DNA of 64,000 nt from Microbacterium gorillae (GCF_000826185.2 NZ_LN648872.1:124001-188000); one strand, 5' to 3'. Counted from the stretch's first letter, positions 8,447-17,139 are shown. Program-made: numbers and translations. Notes: generated by a model not told the origin, from the sequence alone.

Positions 8447-9306
8447 GCAAGCGACTGACCGTGCCGAAGACCTACAAGCTCGCCATCGGCGGAGCCTTCC
8501 CGCGCAGCGAGTCCGGACGCACGTACGCGGTGTCCTCGCCGTCCGGAGAGTTCCTCGCCAACGCGGCGCAGGCCTCCCGCAAGGACGCCCGCGACGCCGT
8601 CAAGGCAGCGCGCGCGGCCGTGAAGGGCTGGGCCGGTGCCACCGCGTACAACCGCGGCCAGGTGCTCTACCGCATCGCCGAGGTGCTCGAGGGCCGTCGC
8701 GCCCAGTTCGTCGAGGAGATCTCGGCGCAGCAGGGCGTCACCGCGGCCGTCGCCGGCGCGCAGGTGGACGAGGCCATCGACCGCTGGGTCTGGTACGCCG
8801 GGTGGTGCGACAAGTACGCGCAGGTGACCGGGAACGCGAACCCGGTCGCAGGCCCGTACTTCAACATCTCGGTGCCCGAGCAGACCGGGGTGGTCGCGAT
8901 CATCGCGCCGCAGGACTCGGCTCTTCTGGGCCTGGTCTCCGCCGTCGCGCCGGCTCTGGTGTCCGGCAACGCGGTCGTCGTGATCGCCAGCGAGCGGTAT
9001 CCGCTGTCGGCGATCTCGTTCGCCGAGGTGCTGGCCACGAGCGACGTCCCCGGCGGCGTCGTGAACGTGCTGACCGGTTCCCCGGCCGAGATGGCCCCGT
9101 GGCTCGCCTCGCACCAGGACGTCAACGCGCTCGACCTCGTCGGCGCCGGCGCGCTGGAGTGGATCGACCTGCAGCAGGCCGCCGCGGACACGCTCAAGCG
9201 CGTGCTGACACCGGAGGAGGGGGCGGACGCCGCCGCTCCGTCGCTGCAGCGCATCACCGCGTTCACCGAGCTCAAGACCGTCTGGCACACCAAGTCCATG
9301 ATCTGA
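8443..9306 (+). CDS. Truncated aldehyde-dehydrogenase-like protein lacking the catalytic domain
   Basis: 287 residues from GTG 8443. The N-terminal part matches the NAD-binding half of an aldehyde dehydrogenase (QTGVVAIIAPQDSALLGLV, VVVIASERYPLSAISFAEVL, then GGVVNVLTGSP). It then skips the catalytic domain: there is no GQxC cysteine. It ends with a short segment, ITAFTELKTVWHTKSMI. The frame is clean, the start is coupled to the full-length enzyme, and codon use looks like its neighbours, so this is not a recent truncation. It is probably a non-catalytic partner or oligomerisation subunit. Confidence 0.75.
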   Translation: MSKRLTVPKTYKLAIGGAFPRSESGRTYAVSSPSGEFLANAAQASRKDARDAVKAARAAVKGWAGATAYNRGQVLYRIAEVLEGRRAQFVEEISAQQGVTAAVAGAQVDEAIDRWVWYAGWCDKYAQVTGNANPVAGPYFNISVPEQTGVVAIIAPQDSALLGLVSAVAPALVSGNAVVVIASERYPLSAISFAEVLATSDVPGGVVNVLTGSPAEMAPWLASHQDVNALDLVGAGALEWIDLQQAAADTLKRVLTPEEGADAAAPSLQRITAFTELKTVWHTKSMI

Positions 9307-9311
9307 GCCCC

Positions 9312-9370
9312 CACGAACCCGCCCGTCCCGGACGTGCCGCAGCGAGTCGCGGCCGGGGCGGGCGTTCGTG
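9312..9370. terminator. Inverted repeat between convergent genes
   Basis: CACGAACCCGCCCGTCCCGG at 9312 pairs with CCGGGGCGGGCGTTCGTG ending near 9370, with a few mismatches. It lies between the stops of the deo operon and the AHSA1 gene, so it can serve both strands. There is no T-run. Confidence 0.5.
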
Positions 9371-9373
9371 TTC

Positions 9374-9835
9374 TCAGGCGGCGAGGAGCTCGTCCAGGCG
9401 GCTGAAGTTCTCCGTCATGCCCTCGTCCAGGTCGCTGGCGAGCATCGCGTCGCACGCCGCCTTCGAGACGTAGGTCGAGGTGACCTCGAGCACGCTGCGG
9501 CCGTCGGGCAGGTCGGAGAAGACGAGGTCCTCGAGCGTGAACTCGGTCTCGCCGTCGTACTCCCACGTGTGGATGATCCGGCCCTCGCTGACGCGGTGGT
9601 AGCTGCCGAAGAACGGGAACTCCGCCGACCCTGCCACGACCGCGTAGCGGAACGCCCCGCCGGTGGCCGCGTCGAAGCGCTCGAAGCGGACGGTCGTGCC
9701 GCGCGGGCCCATCCACCGGGCGAACAGTTCCGGATCGGTGTGCGCGCGCTGCACGGCGGCGGCGGGTGCGTCGAACTCCCGGCGGTGGCGGACGGACTGC
9801 TCGCCGACGCGTTCGTGGGTCGTCTCAGCGTTCAT
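9374..9835 (-). CDS. SRPBCC / AHSA1-type ligand-binding domain protein
   Basis: About 153 residues, a single AHSA1 (Activator of Hsp90 homologue-like) START-fold domain. The N-terminus REFDAPAAAVQRAHTDPELFARWMGP and the GRIIHTWEYDGETEF strand are typical. The start at 9835 is set by an AGGAG just upstream. It overlaps the end of the ArsR gene, so the two are cotranscribed and translationally coupled. ArsR-AHSA1 pairs are common in actinobacteria; the ligand is unknown. Confidence 0.88.
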   Translation of the reverse strand: MNAETTHERVGEQSVRHRREFDAPAAAVQRAHTDPELFARWMGPRGTTVRFERFDAATGGAFRYAVVAGSAEFPFFGSYHRVSEGRIIHTWEYDGETEFTLEDLVFSDLPDGRSVLEVTSTYVSKAACDAMLASDLDEGMTENFSRLDELLAA

Positions 9836-10184
9836 GGGTTTCTCCTGTCGGTTCGGTCTCAACCAGTGGTGGTGCGGTCAGGTCGGCGAGGACGTCGTCG
9901 AGGCGCCGGTAGCGCTCCTCCAGCCGTCGGCGGCGGCGCTCCAGCCATTGCGCGGCCTCATCGAGCGTGTCGGCGCGCAGCTCGACGGTGCGGCTGCGGC
10001 CGTCCCTCGTCCGGGTGACGATGCCGGCATCGGCGAGCACGCCCACATGGCGCGACACCGCCTGCAGAGAGATCGGGAACAGGGCGGCGAGCTCGCTCAC
10101 CGTCGCCGGTCCGGAGTCGAGGTGCTGAACGATGTCAGCGCGCACCGGATCGCCCAGTGCCGCGAAGACCATCGTCGCCGTCAT
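9825..10184 (-). CDS. ArsR-family winged-helix transcriptional regulator
   Basis: About 119 residues. The ArsR winged helix is clear: FAALGDPVRADIVQHL, then the recognition helix region LFPISLQAVSRHVGVLADAG. There are no paired cysteines, so metal sensing of the ArsR/CadC kind is unlikely. The C-terminus is arginine- and glutamate-rich (WLERRRRRLEERYRRL) and probably dimerises. The start is ATG 10184 with AGGAGG four bases upstream. A perfect palindrome just upstream suggests autoregulation of this gene and the AHSA1 gene. Confidence 0.9.
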   Translation of the reverse strand: MTATMVFAALGDPVRADIVQHLDSGPATVSELAALFPISLQAVSRHVGVLADAGIVTRTRDGRSRTVELRADTLDEAAQWLERRRRRLEERYRRLDDVLADLTAPPLVETEPTGETHER

Positions 10185-10194
10185 CGGCCCTCCT

Positions 10195-10218
10195 ATACTC
10201 AACCGTTTTGTTGAGTAT
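10195..10218. promoter_or_regulatory. ArsR-type operator
   Basis: A perfect 9-bp inverted repeat, ATACTCAAC-N6-GTTGAGTAT, ending 11 bases before the ArsR start codon and next to its ribosome-binding site. The size and spacing fit the palindromes bound by ArsR-family dimers. A repressor bound here would block the whole two-gene operon. Confidence 0.75.
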
Positions 10219-10270
10219 TACGCACGTCGACCGCCCGCGCAAGCCCCGGGGTCAGTGTTGGGTGACCCGG

Positions 10271-10360
10271 GATCTGGCAGCGGGACACATTTCGTGGCAG
10301 CAGGTGACATCGGTTTGGCAGCTGTGACACGCCGGTGGCAGCAGCGCGACGAGGTGTCAC
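10271..10360. repeat. Four TGGCAGC repeats at 20-bp spacing, IS21-like end remnant
   Basis: TGGCAGC occurs at 10275, 10295, 10316 and 10336, that is every 20-21 bases, each followed by a GACA/GTGACAC-like segment and closed by GTGTCAC near 10354. IS21-family elements carry several such transposase-binding repeats at their ends. No istA or istB remains nearby, so this is at most a decayed end. The stretch 10219-10534 holds nothing else I can name. Confidence 0.45.
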
Positions 10361-10534
10361 GACCCGTTGGTACTCTCGCTGCAGACAAGCTCATCCCACC
10401 GGGGTCGCGACAGGGCTGAGGGTCTCCGTTCGGAACCTGCAGTTGAGAAGCGCGAGGATCTGCACCCGGAAAGCATCGGTCAAAGCCCGCAGGCGGGGAA
10501 CCGGAAGACTCCGATTTCGAGGATCCTTCCGCCA

Positions 10535-10873
10535 CTCACGCCGCGCCGTCTCCTGGGAATGCGCTCAGAAGCACAGGTGGACAGCGAGCGTCGCCAACCG
10601 CTCGAAGGGACACGGCTGCCCATACTGCTCCGGTAGGCGCGCCATCCCCGGCGAAACCGACCTCGCAACCGTACGACCTGATCTCGCCGCCGAATGGGAC
10701 ATCAGCAACGACATCACCCCAGACCAGGTCACGCCTACTCAACAAGGAAGGTCGTCTGGCGATGCAAGCGCAACGGGCACATCTGGAAAGCACCCATCGG
10801 CAACCGCTCGAACGGCCGAGGCTGCCGCCAATGCCGGAGGATGCGCACCATCGCCGCGGAATCAGGCCCGTGA
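10535..10873 (+). pseudogene. Frameshifted treble-clef zinc-finger (DUF4379-like) fragment
   Basis: Two copies of a treble-clef repeat are visible in different frames. The first (frame with 10548) reads WECAQKHRWTASVANRSKGH followed by GCPYC and a linker with DLAAEWDISND. The second, starting about 10739, reads KVVWRCKRNGHIWKAPIGNR then SNGRGCRQC and stops at 10871-10873. Joining them needs a one-base shift near 10736. No start codon with a ribosome-binding site is evident, and the 5' part looks scrambled. Intact relatives are multi-repeat proteins, some linked to nucleases. It is a decayed remnant; its end overlaps the response-regulator stop. Confidence 0.6.
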
Positions 10874-11524
10874 GGCCTGGAGATAGGTCAGCACGGCCCG
10901 CACGCGGCGGTTGTCTTCGATGGGCCCGAGGCCGAGCTTGGCGAAAATGTTGCCGATGTGCTTGCTCACGGCGGCGTCGGTAAGCGTAAGCGCTGCCGCG
11001 ATGTTCGCGTTTGATCTGCCGTCGGCCATGAGTGCGAGCACCTCTCGCTCTCGCGGAGTGAGACCGTCAAGCGGTCCCGGCCTAGCGCCGCTGAGCAAGT
11101 GCTGCACGACGTCGGGGTCGATCACGGTGCCGCCCATGGCGACCGTGTCGAGGGCTGCGGCGAAGTCGCGGACCCGGTTCACTCGATCCTTCAGCAGGTA
11201 ACCGATCGCGCCCTCCGGGAGCGTGAGCAGTTCGCGGGCGTAGGTGTCGGCGATGTACTGCGAGAGCACCAGGACCGGTTGGTGCGGGTGCCTGGCCCTG
11301 ATGTCGAGGACGGCGCGGAGCCCGTCGTCACGGTTGCTGGGCGGCATCCGCACGTCGGTGAGCACGAGATCCGGCGGCTCGCCAGCGTCGTCGAGGCGCG
11401 AGAACTCCTCGAGAAGCTCTGGAGCAGTGCCGGCGGTTGCGGCGACGGTGTGGCCAAGCCGCTCCAGGAGCGCCGTCAGCGCCTCGCGTAGCAGTGCGGA
11501 ATCCTCAGCGAACAGCAGTCGCAT
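10862..11524 (-). CDS. NarL/LuxR-type response regulator
   Basis: 220 residues. The receiver domain has the phospho-acceptor Asp at 57 (LVLTDVRMPP), an acidic pocket in FAEDSALLREAL and the conserved Lys in YLLKDRV. The C-terminal LuxR helix-turn-helix is LTPREREVLALMADGRSNAN and following. The start overlaps the histidine-kinase stop by about 20 bases. Together they form a two-component system facing away from an ABC exporter, which is the probable regulon. Confidence 0.93.
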   Translation of the reverse strand: MRLLFAEDSALLREALTALLERLGHTVAATAGTAPELLEEFSRLDDAGEPPDLVLTDVRMPPSNRDDGLRAVLDIRARHPHQPVLVLSQYIADTYARELLTLPEGAIGYLLKDRVNRVRDFAAALDTVAMGGTVIDPDVVQHLLSGARPGPLDGLTPREREVLALMADGRSNANIAAALTLTDAAVSKHIGNIFAKLGLGPIEDNRRVRAVLTYLQASRA

Positions 11525-12788
11525 CCTGGTCGATTCTCTTTGTGATGATCGGGAGTGTCATCTGCAGGGTCGTCGGTCCGCCGTCCGGGCTGACGAGAGT
11601 GAACTGCCCACCGAGGGTGTCAGCGCGCTCCCTCAGCCCACGCAGTCCGGTACCGGCGCACTCGTCGGCGCCGCCGTGTCCGTTGTCGGTCACTGTCACG
11701 GTGAGCGCGTCTTCGTTGACGGCCGCGTGGACGGTCAGCGTGGTCGCGGCGGTGTGCTTGGCGGCGTTACTGATTCCCTCCGTGACGAAGTAGTACGCGG
11801 CGGTCTCGACGGATGCCGGCAGCCGGTCGAAGTCGGCCACGTTAAAGCTGAGCGGAATCGGCGTGCGGTTGGCGAGTTCGCCGAGCGCGGCACGCAGACC
11901 GTGGTCGGTGAGCACCGCGGGGTAGATGCCGCGCACGGTGTCGCGCAGCGTTGCCATCGCATGCTCCGCCTGACCTTGCGCGGCGTCGAGAGAACCGCGG
12001 GCGAGGCGAGTGTCGGCGCCTCGCGCGGCGAGGTCGTCGAGTTCGAGGCTGACCATGCCGAGCCGCGCAGCAAGGGTCACGAGTTCCTGCTGCACCCCGT
12101 CGTGGAGATCGCGCTCGATGCGCCGCCGCTCCGCCTCGAAGGCCTCGACGAGAGCTGCCCGCGATTGGACGAGCCGTTCGACGTTCCGAGAGATCTCTCG
12201 CTGCCTGGGTCCGCAGAGGATCCGCAGCAGTGAAGCCTGTCCCGCGGCGAGCACCGCGTTGACGTAGGCGAACAGGCACACCGCGAGCAGGGCGATCGGG
12301 ATGGCCGGCCACCAGGTGTCTGGGCCGACGATGATCCATGCGTCGGCGAAGAGATTGATCCGCGTGGGGCCTCGCGATCCCGACACGCCCACGAAGACGA
12401 ACACGACCAGGCAGAGGCCCTGCACGAAGAGGACCGTCAGCGCGAGCCAGCCAAGCACGAGGTCGAGCACAAGCGCGGCGGTCTCTCGCCAGGTCGCCGC
12501 CTCGTTCACCCGGACGGCCAGCCAGATGTGTCGCTGGTCGCGCGAGAGGGGTACATGCCCGGACCCCTGCCGGGGGAAGCCGAGGATGCGGGTGCGGCGA
12601 CGCTCGAGCGCGCCGACGAGGATTCCCCACAGCGGCAGGAGCAACAGCGTGACGATCGTGACAGGCAGCAGCGCGAACCCGAGCACGGCGCTCACGAGTA
12701 GGTAGACCAGCGCGAGCCAGGGCCATCGACTGAGCAGAAACCGCCAGGGCGCGCGCATCAGTGCGTGCCACACGGTCGCCGGTTCCAT
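11505..12788 (-). CDS. Membrane sensor histidine kinase (HisKA_3 type)
   Basis: 427 residues. The N-terminal ~190 residues hold about four hydrophobic segments (near 22-60, 105-135 and 160-182). A dimerisation helix follows with the phospho-accepting His at about 229 in ERDLHDGVQQEL. The C-terminal ATPase domain shows the N-box ISNAAKHT and the G-box VTDNGHGG. It partners the downstream response regulator. The gap to the divergent ABC genes (12789-12904) must carry the target promoter. Confidence 0.92.
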   Translation of the reverse strand: MEPATVWHALMRAPWRFLLSRWPWLALVYLLVSAVLGFALLPVTIVTLLLLPLWGILVGALERRRTRILGFPRQGSGHVPLSRDQRHIWLAVRVNEAATWRETAALVLDLVLGWLALTVLFVQGLCLVVFVFVGVSGSRGPTRINLFADAWIIVGPDTWWPAIPIALLAVCLFAYVNAVLAAGQASLLRILCGPRQREISRNVERLVQSRAALVEAFEAERRRIERDLHDGVQQELVTLAARLGMVSLELDDLAARGADTRLARGSLDAAQGQAEHAMATLRDTVRGIYPAVLTDHGLRAALGELANRTPIPLSFNVADFDRLPASVETAAYYFVTEGISNAAKHTAATTLTVHAAVNEDALTVTVTDNGHGGADECAGTGLRGLRERADTLGGQFTLVSPDGGPTTLQMTLPIITKRIDQDATAVR

Positions 12789-12904
12789 GCTCCCACCCTA
12801 AGGAAGCGCCGATTGCAACGGGTGGGCATTCGCCAAAGAGTAGAGCCAGCTCTACCTCGACTCTCCACCTCGCTCCCTCGTGCCCGCGGCATCCACCGCA
12901 TCGA

Positions 12905-13654
12905 ATGGATGTTGTGACCGATCTCGTCATCCGCGCTGCGAACCTCTGCAAAACCTTCCCCGGAGCGGGACCGAAGGAGCCTCGCGTGCCGGTTCTCCGC
13001 GGCATCTCGCTCGACATCCGCGCTGGCGAGATGGTGAGCATCGTCGGGCCGTCAGGTTCGGGCAAGTCCACATTGCTCTACTGCCTCTCCGGGCTCGAAC
13101 CCTACGATTCCGGCTCGGTTCAGCTCGCCGGACGCGAACTCCGCACCCTCAGCCGGGGTTCTCTGGCCGCGCTGCGTCGCAAGCACGTCGGGTTCGTATT
13201 CCAGTCCTTCAACCTCGTCCCCTCCTTGAGCGCGCGGGAGAACATCGCTCTGTCTGCTCGCCTTGCCCGACGTCCCGTCCACGCAGCCGATATCGACCGA
13301 GCTTTGACCGATGTCGGATTGGCGGATCGCGGCCGGCACCGGCCGGGACAACTGTCGGGCGGTCAACAGCAGCGCGTCGCAATCGCCCGAGTGCTCGCCA
13401 TGCGACCCGACATCGTGTTCGCGGACGAGCCCACAGGCTCGCTCGACACCGCCACCGGCGCTGACGTGCTGCGGCTCCTGCGCGCGGCCGCGGGCGGCGG
13501 CAGATCCGTGATCGTGGTCACCCACGACCTCGAAGCCGCCGCCCTCGCCGACCGCGTGCTCGTGCTCAGAGACGGACTGATCCACAACGAACTTCATCAA
13601 GCCACGCCAGAGCAGGTGCTCGAGGCGATCACACACGCCAAGGCCGACGCATGA
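12905..13654 (+). CDS. ABC transporter ATP-binding protein (MacB/LolD-like)
   Basis: 249 residues. Walker A GPSGSGKST at 48-56, signature [13 protein letters not shown], Walker B IVFADEPTGSLD and the H-loop VTHD are all intact. I start at ATG 12905 (MDVVTDLVIRAANL); the frame is open upstream. It overlaps its permease by four bases (ATGA). This subtype works with FtsX-fold permeases in antibiotic, peptide or lipoprotein export. Confidence 0.93.
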   Translation: MDVVTDLVIRAANLCKTFPGAGPKEPRVPVLRGISLDIRAGEMVSIVGPSGSGKSTLLYCLSGLEPYDSGSVQLAGRELRTLSRGSLAALRRKHVGFVFQSFNLVPSLSARENIALSARLARRPVHAADIDRALTDVGLADRGRHRPGQLSGGQQQRVAIARVLAMRPDIVFADEPTGSLDTATGADVLRLLRAAAGGGRSVIVVTHDLEAAALADRVLVLRDGLIHNELHQATPEQVLEAITHAKADA

Positions 13655-14994
13655 TCCGGCTCGTGGTCTCCGACCTGAGCGCTCACGCCCGGGTATGGTT
13701 CGGCATCCTCGCCGTGACCGTCGCCACAGGCTTCGTCGCCGGGATCACGGCCGGACTGATCGAGACCGGCCTCGTTCACGGTGGCCGTGTACAGGAGGGA
13801 CTGGCCAGCACCAGCTCCGCGGTCATCATGTTCACCGCAATCTCGGCCATTATCGTGCTCAGCTCCACCGCGAACCTGACCGTTGCCCTGCAACAGCGAA
13901 GCTACGCGCTCTGGCAGCTCGTCGGCATCCGTCCCGCTCTCGTCGCCGTGGTCGTACTCGCCCAACTCGGCATCGTCGGCGCGATCGGCGCGTTTCTCGG
14001 CAGCCTCATTGCCATCCCCATCTTTCCCGCCCTCTTCACGTGGGCGTTCCGGGAGTGGACCGACATGCAGGGCATCAGCCTGCACCTCAGTGCGATCGGC
14101 GTGCTCGTCGTGATGATGACGGTGACGGTCGTCGCGGTGCTCGGCGGACTTCGCGGGGCACGTCGGGCCAGCCGCACGCCGCCGATCGAGGCGTTGCGCG
14201 ATGCGGAACCACCACAGGTCAAGATGGGATGGTTCCGGATCCTCCTCACCGTGCTCGCCGTCGGCGGCACCATCACGCTCGCCGGCAACCTCGACGGCAA
14301 CGCCACGATCTCCGCGTTCTCAGGCCAGGCCGTGCTGCTCACCCCGCTCATCGCTGCAGCCCTTGCCGCCTCGGGACCGCTCGTGTTCCCGCTCGTCCTC
14401 CGCGCTTGGACATCCCTACTTCCCGTAAGCGCGTCATCCTCCTGGTTTCTTGCGCGCAACTCCGCCCGCCACCGACTCAGCTACTCCAACGCCGCAATCA
14501 GCCCCCTCATGGTCGCCATCGCCCTCGCCGGCGGCCTTTACACCACCGCCGGAACGCTCGCTGCTGCCCAAGCTGCTCGGACCGGGAGGAGTGAAGGCTT
14601 CGACCTGGCTCCCGAGGGCGTCGTGATTCTGCTCGGCGGTCCGCTCCTGCTCTCTGCGGTCGCCGCGGCCGCGACCGTGTTCATGGCCGGTCACGCGCGG
14701 GAACGCGAGTTCGCTCTCATTCAAGCCGCAGGCTCCACACACAGCGCCATCACCCTCACCGCGATCTGGGAAGCCGTGATCTACACCGTCACCGCGGCTC
14801 TCCTGGGTACCGCCGCGACCGTGATAGGTGGCTTCATCATCGCGACGGCGCTCTTGCTGCCGATGCCCGTCGTGTCGTTCGCAGCGATCCTCATGATCGC
14901 TGGCGGCGGACTCGTGTTCATTCTTCTAGCGACGATTGCACCGACCGTCGCAGCGCTCCATCACGAGATCCCCCGCGCTCTCACCATCGAATAG
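13651..14994 (+). CDS. FtsX-type ABC transporter permease
   Basis: 447 residues with about ten hydrophobic segments and two FtsX-like halves. The motif RRASRTPPIEALRDAEPP after the fourth segment is the usual coupling-helix region. Ten segments recall Bce-type permeases, but I do not see a large extracellular loop, so the substrate is open. It pairs with the ATPase just upstream and is opposite a two-component system, as in peptide-antibiotic or envelope-stress resistance modules. The gene ends 88 bases before the convergent qatD stop. Confidence 0.88.
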   Translation: MIRLVVSDLSAHARVWFGILAVTVATGFVAGITAGLIETGLVHGGRVQEGLASTSSAVIMFTAISAIIVLSSTANLTVALQQRSYALWQLVGIRPALVAVVVLAQLGIVGAIGAFLGSLIAIPIFPALFTWAFREWTDMQGISLHLSAIGVLVVMMTVTVVAVLGGLRGARRASRTPPIEALRDAEPPQVKMGWFRILLTVLAVGGTITLAGNLDGNATISAFSGQAVLLTPLIAAALAASGPLVFPLVLRAWTSLLPVSASSSWFLARNSARHRLSYSNAAISPLMVAIALAGGLYTTAGTLAAAQAARTGRSEGFDLAPEGVVILLGGPLLLSAVAAAATVFMAGHAREREFALIQAAGSTHSAITLTAIWEAVIYTVTAALLGTAATVIGGFIIATALLLPMPVVSFAAILMIAGGGLVFILLATIAPTVAALHHEIPRALTIE

Positions 14995-15082
14995 CAGGCG
15001 CTCAGCGCGCTGGACTGGACGAGAGCGCGGATCGCCGAGCGTCTAGGTTCGCGACTGACGAACGGCCGCCTCGAGGTCTGGG

Positions 15083-15856
15083 CTACACGGAGGAGTCGAG
15101 GATCGCAGCGACGCGTGACGGGAGAAGGCCCTTAGTTCCAGTCGTCGCAACGAGTGCGGCGAGGTTGCGCCAGGCTTGCAGGCGCACTTCCGCAGCAGTG
15201 AGTCCGCGCGCATTCGCAAGCGCCTCCTCGACCTGCGTCACGTTGCCGGGCTGGTGCGGAGCAGCGCCGCGACGATTGCCGTCGGGATGATCAGTCTCGG
15301 GGATGAGACGCTCGAGTGGGATGAGGTCGACCGCTGCGCTTGCCCGGAGTGTGGCGACGTTGACGGAGAAGTACGCACCGAGTTCGAGTGCGCGGCTCGT
15401 GTCCGCGCGGTCGCCGAGCCACCAGTGCAGGATCACCCCCTTCACAGGGGTTTGCTCAAGGTGGTCCACGACTTCCCCGGTCGCACCATAGCTGTGGATC
15501 GAGGTGAGGCGCGGCTTCGCCTGCAACTCGGTGAGCAGCGATGCGAACACGTCGTGCTGCCTGGCGCGGCGGGACGGCACTTTCGCGTCGAGTCCGACTT
15601 CACCGACGTATGCCGTCTGATCGATCAGACTGTTGAACTCGCTGGGGTCGTAGCGTTCGAGCGCTGCGTGGACTCCCGGGTGAACGCCGACGCCCCAGAT
15701 GGTGAGGAGATCCTGTTTCTGGCGCTTCAACCCGAGCTTCGACTCGGCAAGGCTCCGGCTGGCGGCGAAGATCACCGCCCGAAGGCCCAACAGATCCCGC
15801 GGGGTGATGGTCGGGTCGATGTGGGCGTGCATGTCCACCGGCGGCCAGGTGGTCAT
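15083..15856 (-). CDS. qatD: QatD, TatD-like DNase of the Qat anti-phage system
   Basis: 257 residues with the full TatD metal site: H10 and H12 in DMHAHID, E86 in YVGEVGLD, H121 in SIHSYG, H144 in ILHWW and D189 in IPETDHPD. The start overlaps the qatC stop by four bases (ATGA), and it is the last gene of the operon. TatD-fold proteins are metal-dependent deoxyribonucleases. In Qat systems the TatD gene stands fourth, exactly as here. It is shorter and more diverged than a housekeeping TatD. Confidence 0.9.
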   Translation of the reverse strand: MTTWPPVDMHAHIDPTITPRDLLGLRAVIFAASRSLAESKLGLKRQKQDLLTIWGVGVHPGVHAALERYDPSEFNSLIDQTAYVGEVGLDAKVPSRRARQHDVFASLLTELQAKPRLTSIHSYGATGEVVDHLEQTPVKGVILHWWLGDRADTSRALELGAYFSVNVATLRASAAVDLIPLERLIPETDHPDGNRRGAAPHQPGNVTQVEEALANARGLTAAEVRLQAWRNLAALVATTGTKGLLPSRVAAILDSSV

Positions 15857-17139
15857 GTCAGCATCCCCAGCTCGTGGGCACCCCGGAGACACAGGTCGCG
15901 GGCTTCGCCGGCGGAGTATCCCTGCGGCAGGCGCATTGCTGCGATGTCGCTGACCCTGATCCCTCGGGCCACGAATCCTCGAATGCTGGGCAGGATCGAC
16001 GCCTTCTCGAGCTGGGCTCTGGCGGAGTCGCTAGCTGGGGCGTCGATCACGTAGCGGCTCCCGTCTGCCAGACCTGCGGCGGCAAACGATGCGCGTCTCA
16101 CGAGACAGCCGAAACAGGTTCCGCAGTGATCTGTCGCGGAGACCCCCAGCCATCTTCTGTTCGTGAACGCGCAGGAGTTGGTGGCGCTGAGCAGTTCTGT
16201 GGCGGCCTCATCGCCGACCTCGTCGGCCAGCCACCGGAACATCTCGCCCTTGGTCTTTGTCGCGAACGGATTCGCGAGCATCCCCCAGCCGCCTGTCTGC
16301 GCGACGAGGCGTGACAGTTCCGTGAGGAACCAAGGGTGCGTCGTGCGTGTGGACAGACTGCCCAGCTGGTCGGGGCCGAGCGGCGGGTTCAGCGACGCGA
16401 ACCCGTTCTCCGGAATCCAAAGCTCCACCTCGTTCATCGATGCGAACGCTAGCCCGAGTGCGAGGAAGAGGATCGATCGCGTTCGCGTCGAGTTCTCGTC
16501 CCGAAAACGGTGGCCCCCGGGCTGTGCCTTACGGCGGGTGAAGACGAGCTGCTCATGGTGCTGCGTGGCGCCATCGGGCCGAAGCGCCCTGATGCGCTCA
16601 GCGACGTCCTTCTGGATCGGTGAGATGGATGTTGCGCCGACGTGCGAGACCAGGAGGTGCTCCTCAGGTCGGGTGCGGGCCAAGAACGCGCCGATGGCAG
16701 AATCCGCCCCGCCGCTCATGAGCACGACCCGACGCGCATCCGGGTAGGAGTTCGGTGCGATGTCCTCACGTGGGATGCGTGCCGCGCGGAACGTGAGCTC
16801 CCACAGGTCGCCGGACAGAAAGCCGAGGAGTTCCTGCAGCTCGCTCGCGACGGCGTCCCAGGGTGCCGGATCATGCACGGGCACGCTCATGGTGATGCGC
16901 CGCTGAGTCCAGTTGACGCTCCCGGCGCGCCGCGGCACCGAGCGGTCTGCTGCGTAGACCATCACTGCGAGGCGGAACAATTCGATGTTCTCGCGCCGCA
17001 CCGGTCCGAGCCTGCCCAGCCGCGGCCCGAGGGAGGTGTTGAACGTGCCGGCACCGCCAACGGGCCAGTAGAAGGTGCTCTCGGCCGCCTCGCGGGTGAC
17101 GGTCGCGGGAACCTGGAATCGAAGATCGAACTGGGCCAT
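15853..17139 (-). CDS. qatC: QatC, QueC-like protein of the Qat anti-phage system
   Basis: 428 residues. The PP-loop of the QueC/asparagine-synthetase fold is seen as MSGGADSAIGAF (SGGADS at 142-147). Four cysteines at about 323, 339, 342 and 345 (DHCGTCFGCLVRR) match the QueC zinc site. An N-terminal ~130 residues not found in QueC precede the PP-loop, as in Qat homologues. Start ATG 17139 is one base from the qatB stop. QueC makes preQ0 in 7-deazaguanine synthesis, but no other queuosine gene is near, so a defence role is the better reading. Confidence 0.9.
   Translation of the reverse strand: MAQFDLRFQVPATVTREAAESTFYWPVGGAGTFNTSLGPRLGRLGPVRRENIELFRLAVMVYAADRSVPRRAGSVNWTQRRITMSVPVHDPAPWDAVASELQELLGFLSGDLWELTFRAARIPREDIAPNSYPDARRVVLMSGGADSAIGAFLARTRPEEHLLVSHVGATSISPIQKDVAERIRALRPDGATQHHEQLVFTRRKAQPGGHRFRDENSTRTRSILFLALGLAFASMNEVELWIPENGFASLNPPLGPDQLGSLSTRTTHPWFLTELSRLVAQTGGWGMLANPFATKTKGEMFRWLADEVGDEAATELLSATNSCAFTNRRWLGVSATDHCGTCFGCLVRRASFAAAGLADGSRYVIDAPASDSARAQLEKASILPSIRGFVARGIRVSDIAAMRLPQGYSAGEARDLCLRGAHELGMLT

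Noticed and set aside
9825..10184. Metal-sensing ArsR
   Set aside because: No cysteine pair or obvious metal site in the sequence.
15083..15856. Housekeeping tatD DNase
   Set aside because: Translationally coupled to qatC, and diverged from housekeeping TatD.
15853..17139. queC of queuosine or archaeosine synthesis
   Set aside because: No queD, queE or queF nearby, an extra N-terminal region, and a fixed place in the Qat operon.
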